Of a DNA stretch of 10,248 nt, positions 6,898 through 10,248 are shown piece by piece; the first letter of the stretch is position 1; each line of letters opens with the position of its first letter. The stretch comes from Devosia sp. (lineage in GTDB: Bacteria > Pseudomonadota > Alphaproteobacteria > Rhizobiales > Devosiaceae): the NCBI GenBank assembly GCA_016793415.1, contig JAEUMC010000901.1, positions 1 through 10,248 on the forward strand, given 5' to 3'. The notes beneath the pieces were generated by a model that was not told where the DNA came from, made no database searches, and saw only the letters and a list, made by a program, of their open reading frames with translations. Both the position numbers and the translations under genes were made by a program.

Positions 6898-8175
6898 GTG
6901 AGACTTGCCATCCACACCCTGGGGACACGCGGCGACGTGCAGCCATATCTTGCCCTGGCATTGGGCTTGAAAGCCGCCGGGCATGAGGTCTTGCTTGCCG
7001 CCCCCTCCCAGTTCGAGGCCTTCATCGGGGCGCGGGGTATCGAGTTCGCCCACCTGCCGGGCGAGTTCCTGGCGTTGATGGAGACGCCTGAAGCCAAGGC
7101 CGCCATGTCCGGAAGCGGTGGGTTTACGGCGGGCTTCAAGCTGATCAAGCACTTCAAGCCGATCGGTCGGAAGGAACTGACGCTCGAGTGGGCCGCCGCC
7201 CGAGCGTTTCGACCCGAGTTGATCATCTATCACCCAAAGGCCATCGCGGCCCCGCACATCGCCGAGAAGCTTGGTTGTCCGGCCGTCCTGGCATCGCCAC
7301 TGCCGGGGTTTACGCCGACGCGGGCGTTCGCCAGTCCCCTCGTGCCGTTCCGATCGCTCGGCCCACTGAACCGCCTGACCCACAGCCTCATGGCCGGCAG
7401 CGGCGAGGCGATCTTCCGCGGCATGGTTGCGGAATGGCGAGCCTCGGAGCTCGGCTTGCAGCCCAGGCCAACGCGGCGCTTGAAGCCAGTGGCGACACTC
7501 TATGGTTACAGTCCGCACGTCTTGCCGGCGCCGATGGACTGGCCCGACAGCGTCGCGGTCACAGGCTACTGGTTCCTCGACGACAGCCAAGACTGGCAAC
7601 CGGATCCTGCATTGTCGACCTTCCTCGCCAGCGGTGAAGCACCTGTCTATGTCGGCTTCGGCAGCATGCCCGGGCTGGATCCGGAAGGAGTGACCGGAAT
7701 GATTGTCGAGGCCCTGACCCGCGCCGGCAGGCGTGGCGTGCTGGCGACAGGCGGCGGTGCCATCAACGGGCAACACGCTTCGACAAAGCACGCTCACGTC
7801 ATTGACGCTGCTCCGCATGACAAGCTGTTTCCCCTCATGTCGGCCTGCATTCATCACGGCGGGGCGGGGACCACGGCAGCCTCTCTGCGAGCCGGGAAGC
7901 CCACAGTGATCTGTCCCTTCTTCGGCGATCAACCTTTCTGGGGCAGGCGCATCTCGGACCTCCAGGCAGGACCGCCGCCGATCGACAGGAAGAGACTGTC
8001 GGTCGCGACCCTGACCGAGGCCATTTCGCAGGCCACCGGCGACGCTGCCATGCGGCAGCGAGCGGTAGCACTTGGAGCGGCGATCGATGCCGAACGGGGG
8101 GTCGATCGGGCAATCGACTTTCTCGAGAGACAACGCCTGTTGGATGCCCCCGGGATCAGCACCTCCACCCCCTGA
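6898..8175 (+). CDS. UGT-type glycosyltransferase (GT1/GT28-like, GT-B fold)
   Basis: Probable nucleotide-sugar glycosyltransferase of 425 aa, related to the bacterial and fungal sterol/lipid glucosyltransferase and macrolide glycosyltransferase groups. The GTG at 6898 is chosen because the fold begins at once (VRLAIHTLGTRGDVQPYLAL, the first strand and glycine loop, 1-20) and AAGGGGAG sits eight bases upstream. The linker between the two Rossmann lobes is near 230-250; the second lobe opens with PVYVGFGSM (249-257). The donor-binding signature HHGGAGTTAASLRAG (319-333) is followed by PTVICPFFGDQPFWG (335-349), matching the family's nucleotide-sugar site. No signal peptide or membrane segment is seen, so it is cytosolic or peripheral to the membrane. 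The acceptor cannot be read from the sequence; lipid or a small hydrophobic compound are the usual choices. It stands alone, with 319 bases before it and 356 after it. Confidence 0.9.
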   Translation: MRLAIHTLGTRGDVQPYLALALGLKAAGHEVLLAAPSQFEAFIGARGIEFAHLPGEFLALMETPEAKAAMSGSGGFTAGFKLIKHFKPIGRKELTLEWAAARAFRPELIIYHPKAIAAPHIAEKLGCPAVLASPLPGFTPTRAFASPLVPFRSLGPLNRLTHSLMAGSGEAIFRGMVAEWRASELGLQPRPTRRLKPVATLYGYSPHVLPAPMDWPDSVAVTGYWFLDDSQDWQPDPALSTFLASGEAPVYVGFGSMPGLDPEGVTGMIVEALTRAGRRGVLATGGGAINGQHASTKHAHVIDAAPHDKLFPLMSACIHHGGAGTTAASLRAGKPTVICPFFGDQPFWGRRISDLQAGPPPIDRKRLSVATLTEAISQATGDAAMRQRAVALGAAIDAERGVDRAIDFLERQRLLDAPGISTSTP

Positions 8176-8531
8176 TTCTCGCGAGTACGGTAAACCACCG
8201 CGCAATGCTCCGGCATCACGAGCGACCTAAGCTGTCGCTGCTTCGAACCGGGTTTTCGAGACGTCTCCACGGCGACGAACAGCCCCCTCTGCGCAGCTGT
8301 TGAGGCAATATCAGAACAGATGTCTTTCGATCACACGCCCCAGAATGCGACTCTTCCACGGCCAATTTCAGCAAAGAATTAGTCACGCTGAATACATTGC
8401 TGCAAAGAAAAGTGCAGACGACGTGCAAGAGTTGCTGATCTTTGTAACTTGATTGGCGAATTATGGGTTGACACGAGGGCTCGATCTCCTAGGTTTCCGT
8501 CGCATATTTGGAAATGGAGAAGATCGACCTG
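8176..8531. other. AT-richer intergenic region upstream of the betaine transporter
   Basis: No gene is supported here. Bases 8341-8460 contain 53 G or C out of 120 by hand count (about 44%), well below the surrounding genes. The 8-mer GCAAAGAA occurs at 8371-8378 and again at 8402-8409, 31 bases apart (about three helical turns). This suggests a regulator-binding region feeding the transporter promoter. No terminator is evident after the glycosyltransferase. Confidence 0.55.
8468..8496 (+). promoter_or_regulatory. Putative promoter of the betaine transporter operon
   Basis: TTGACA (8468-8473) is a perfect -35 consensus. Sixteen bases later TAGGTT (8490-8495) is a weak -10 box (3 of 6). Transcription would start near 8503, leaving a leader of about 29 bases before ATG 8532. 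Inferred from consensus only. Confidence 0.45.
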
Positions 8532-9551
8532 ATGACATTCAGCCGGATAAGCGGGCTGCTCGCAGCCTCGCTGCTTCTGGGAGCAGCGTTCGCGCTGCCT
8601 GCACAAGCACAGGACAAGGCGTGCGGTACCGACCGCACCATTGATATCGCCGAGATGACGTGGCCGTCCGCCGCCGCTCTCGCACATATCCACGCGACGA
8701 TTCTCGAAAAGGGTTACGGCTGCAATGTCGAGATCGTTACCGGCGACACGGTTCCGACCTCATCGTCGATGTTGACGCGAGGCACTCCCGCCATCGCCCC
8801 CGAACTCTGGACCAGCACGATCGCTGAGCCTTGGCAGCAAGGCATCGAGGCCGGCAAGGTGGTTCAGCTGGGCGACGCCATTACCGATGGCACGGTTGAG
8901 GGTTGGTTCATTCCCCGCTACGTGCAGGAAGCGAACCCCGAGCTGACCACGGCTGAGGCCGTCATCGCCAGACCGGACCTGTTCCCGGACCCGGAGGAAA
9001 GTGGTCAGGGACGCCTGTATTCGTGCCCGCCGGGCTGGGCATGTGAGCTTTCGACATCGGCGCTGTTCGAAGCTTACGACATGGACGGCAAGTGGAACCT
9101 GTTCTCGCCTGGTTCGGGAGGCGCTCTCGACGCCTCGATCGCGCGGGCATTCCTGCGCGAGGAGCCAATCCTGTTCTACTACTGGGGCCCCACGGCAATC
9201 CTCGGCAAGTTCGATGCCGTGCAGCTCGATCTGGGCGAGGCCAAGCCGGATGTCTATGCCTGCAACACCGATGCTGACTGCCCCGAACCGGCGGGCAAGA
9301 CCGCCTATCCCTCATCCCCGGCCGTGATCGGCGCAGCCAAGTGGGTTGAGAGCGAGGCGCCGGCTGTCGCAGAGTACTTTGGCAAGGTCGGGCTGACCAA
9401 CGCCCAGATCAGTGAGCTGCTGGTCTATGGCGACGAAAACAAGGCCGACGCCGAGCAGACGGCCGAGAACTTCCTCAAGACCAAACAAGACGTCTGGACG
9501 ACCTGGGTTTCGGCCGAGGTCGCAGAAAAAGTCCGCGACAGTCTCAGCTAG
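8532..9551 (+). CDS. Glycine betaine/proline-type ABC transporter substrate-binding protein (OpuAC/ProX-like)
   Basis: Periplasmic binding protein of 339 aa that would deliver a quaternary-amine osmolyte such as glycine betaine, choline or proline betaine to the importer encoded next. The ATG at 8532 is preferred over TTG 8508 or ATG 8514 because GGAGAAG (8516-8522) is well spaced and the resulting N-terminus is a clean signal peptide: MTFSR, a hydrophobic core to about residue 23, and cleavage after AQA (about residue 27). The mature protein reads as an OpuAC domain (IDIAEMTWPSAAA at 37-49, a Tyr/Trp-rich FYYWGPTAILG at 215-225), and aromatic residues would box the cationic substrate. Six cysteines (31, 64, 165, 171, 244, 250) could form three disulfides in the periplasm. 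A permease gene follows after a 118-base gap. Exact substrate is inferred from family. Confidence 0.9.
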   Translation: MTFSRISGLLAASLLLGAAFALPAQAQDKACGTDRTIDIAEMTWPSAAALAHIHATILEKGYGCNVEIVTGDTVPTSSSMLTRGTPAIAPELWTSTIAEPWQQGIEAGKVVQLGDAITDGTVEGWFIPRYVQEANPELTTAEAVIARPDLFPDPEESGQGRLYSCPPGWACELSTSALFEAYDMDGKWNLFSPGSGGALDASIARAFLREEPILFYYWGPTAILGKFDAVQLDLGEAKPDVYACNTDADCPEPAGKTAYPSSPAVIGAAKWVESEAPAVAEYFGKVGLTNAQISELLVYGDENKADAEQTAENFLKTKQDVWTTWVSAEVAEKVRDSLS

Positions 9552-9669
9552 CGTCTCCTCACTGCGCTAGCCATGCGGCCGGGATACGCTATCCCGGCCG
9601 CAAACTGTTTCGTCACGCCTGGCGTCGCGCTTCGCGCTGACCCGGTGCGACCATCTGGGTGCACAAGCC
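9552..9669. other. Intergenic spacer between binding-protein and permease genes
   Basis: 118 bases dominated by secondary structure: the strong hairpin listed next, then a smaller GTC-GCGC-ttc-GCGC-t-GAC hairpin at 9624-9641. No clear Shine-Dalgarno precedes the permease ATG at 9670, so permease translation may be weak or depend on RNA structure. Confidence 0.6.
9574..9602 (+). terminator. Strong intra-operon hairpin (attenuator or mRNA stabiliser)
   Basis: A perfect 13-bp stem (9574-9586 with 9590-9602), nearly all G-C, closes on the three-base loop CGC. It starts 22 bases after the binding-protein stop. The following bases, AACTGTTTCGTC, give only a poor T-run, so partial termination or protection from 3' exonucleases is likelier than full termination. 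Such hairpins are a known way to make far more binding protein than membrane subunit from one ABC operon. Confidence 0.7.
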
Positions 9670-10248
9670 ATGTTTCCTGAACTCATCGACACACGACCGC
9701 TACGCCGGGGGGTAGATGACGCCCTCGGCTGGGTAGTGACCAACTGGGGTAGCGCCTTTGAAGCCGCGGCCCGGCCGCTGCTGCTGCTGCTCAACGCCAT
9801 TGAGGCGCTGCTGCTCGCTACCCCCTGGTGGCTGATCATCATCCTGCTTACCGGCATCGCCTGGCTTGCCACAAGGCGCTGGGCGCTCCCGGTGACGGTG
9901 CTCGTTTCGCTCTTCTTTCTCGGGATAATGGAACTGTGGCGCGATGCCATGAGTACGACGGCACTCATGCTTGCGGCGACACTGACCGCCATCGTCGTCT
10001 CAATTCCGGTCGGTGTCTGGATGTCGCGCTCTGCCCGCGTGCGCCGGTTCTTCACGCCGATCCTCGACTTGATGCAGACGCTGCCGAGCTTCGTCTACCT
10101 CATCCCCACGGTGATGATCTTCGGCCCCGGCAAGATTCCGGCGCTGATCGCCACCATCATCTACGCCGCCCCGCCGCTGGTGCGGCTGACCGATCTGGGC
10201 CTGCGCTCGGTCGACCCAGCCGTCATGGAGGCAAGTCGCGCTTTCGGT
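9670..10248 (+). CDS. Glycine betaine/proline-type ABC transporter permease (ProW/OpuAB-like), 3'-partial
   Basis: First 193 codons of an inner-membrane permease; the frame is open to the last base of the window, so the C-terminus is missing. After a cytoplasmic amphipathic start (MFPELIDTRPLRRGVDDALG), hydrophobic segments lie near 52-68, 73-88, 98-118 and 140-165. The conserved ProW-family block FFTPILDLMQTLPSFVYLIP (127-146) is clear, followed by FGPGKIPALIATIIYAAPPL (151-170). The coupling loop that contacts the ATPase begins at EASRAFG (187-193), where the window ends. Together with the upstream binding protein it makes a type I osmolyte importer; the ATPase gene would be expected outside the window. 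ATG 9670 has no good Shine-Dalgarno, but later in-frame ATGs would remove family sequence. Confidence 0.92.
   Translation, partial: MFPELIDTRPLRRGVDDALGWVVTNWGSAFEAAARPLLLLLNAIEALLLATPWWLIIILLTGIAWLATRRWALPVTVLVSLFFLGIMELWRDAMSTTALMLAATLTAIVVSIPVGVWMSRSARVRRFFTPILDLMQTLPSFVYLIPTVMIFGPGKIPALIATIIYAAPPLVRLTDLGLRSVDPAVMEASRAFG

Noticed and set aside
6568..8205. 545-residue minus-strand frame over the glycosyltransferase
   Set aside because: Shadow frame. The plus-strand protein carries the HHGGAGTT donor signature and a proper Shine-Dalgarno.
8508..8531. Earlier starts (TTG 8508, ATG 8514) for the binding protein
   Set aside because: They would put the acidic residues MEMEKIDL before the signal peptide and lack spaced Shine-Dalgarno sequences. 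ATG 8532 gives a standard signal peptide.

Overview
The window is GC-rich, with strong G/C preference at third codon positions. It looks like a piece of an alphaproteobacterial chromosome, most probably Hyphomicrobiales (a Devosia- or rhizobia-like organism). The basis is codon style, the style of a C/G-rich palindromic repeat between two genes, and the overall gene content. This placement is an inference from general resemblance, because no marker such as rRNA is present.

Region 1 (1-3470, plus strand) is a ribonucleotide reductase operon: nrdA (large subunit, 5' end cut by the window) followed by nrdB (small subunit). The small subunit lacks the radical tyrosine of the E. coli enzyme. It has Phe at that position and Glu in place of the first Asp metal ligand, which are the hallmarks of the Chlamydia-type class Ic enzyme (Mn/Fe cofactor). 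The 206-base gap between the two genes holds a large imperfect palindrome of G- and C-runs, with quadruplex potential on both strands. A GC hairpin follows nrdB.

Region 2 (3538-4845, minus strand) is an orphan membrane sensor histidine kinase with about seven predicted transmembrane segments. It converges on nrdB and has no response regulator beside it.

Region 3 (about 5130-6578, plus strand) is a tight three-gene operon: a cysteine-free ArsR-family repressor, an SRPBCC/AHSA1-domain protein and a RibD_C/dihydrofolate-reductase-like protein. The genes are linked by two ATGA overlaps. A dyad with TATGCAT half-sites lies directly against the arsR start codon and over the likely -10 region. This suggests autorepression and possibly a leaderless transcript.

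Region 4 (6579-8175, plus strand) has a 319-base non-coding stretch, then a UGT-type (GT1/GT28-like) glycosyltransferase starting at GTG.

Region 5 (8176 to the end, plus strand) is the beginning of a glycine betaine/proline-type ABC importer. It has an AT-richer promoter region, a secreted substrate-binding protein with six cysteines, a perfect GC hairpin in the intergenic gap, and the first 193 codons of a ProW-like permease that runs off the window.

No RNA genes, CRISPR arrays, insertion sequences or integrases were found. The least ordinary points are the tyrosine-less class Ic reductase, the palindrome/quadruplex element inside its operon, and the self-contained ArsR-SRPBCC-RibD_C cassette. 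None of these amounts to clear evidence of a wholly new system.
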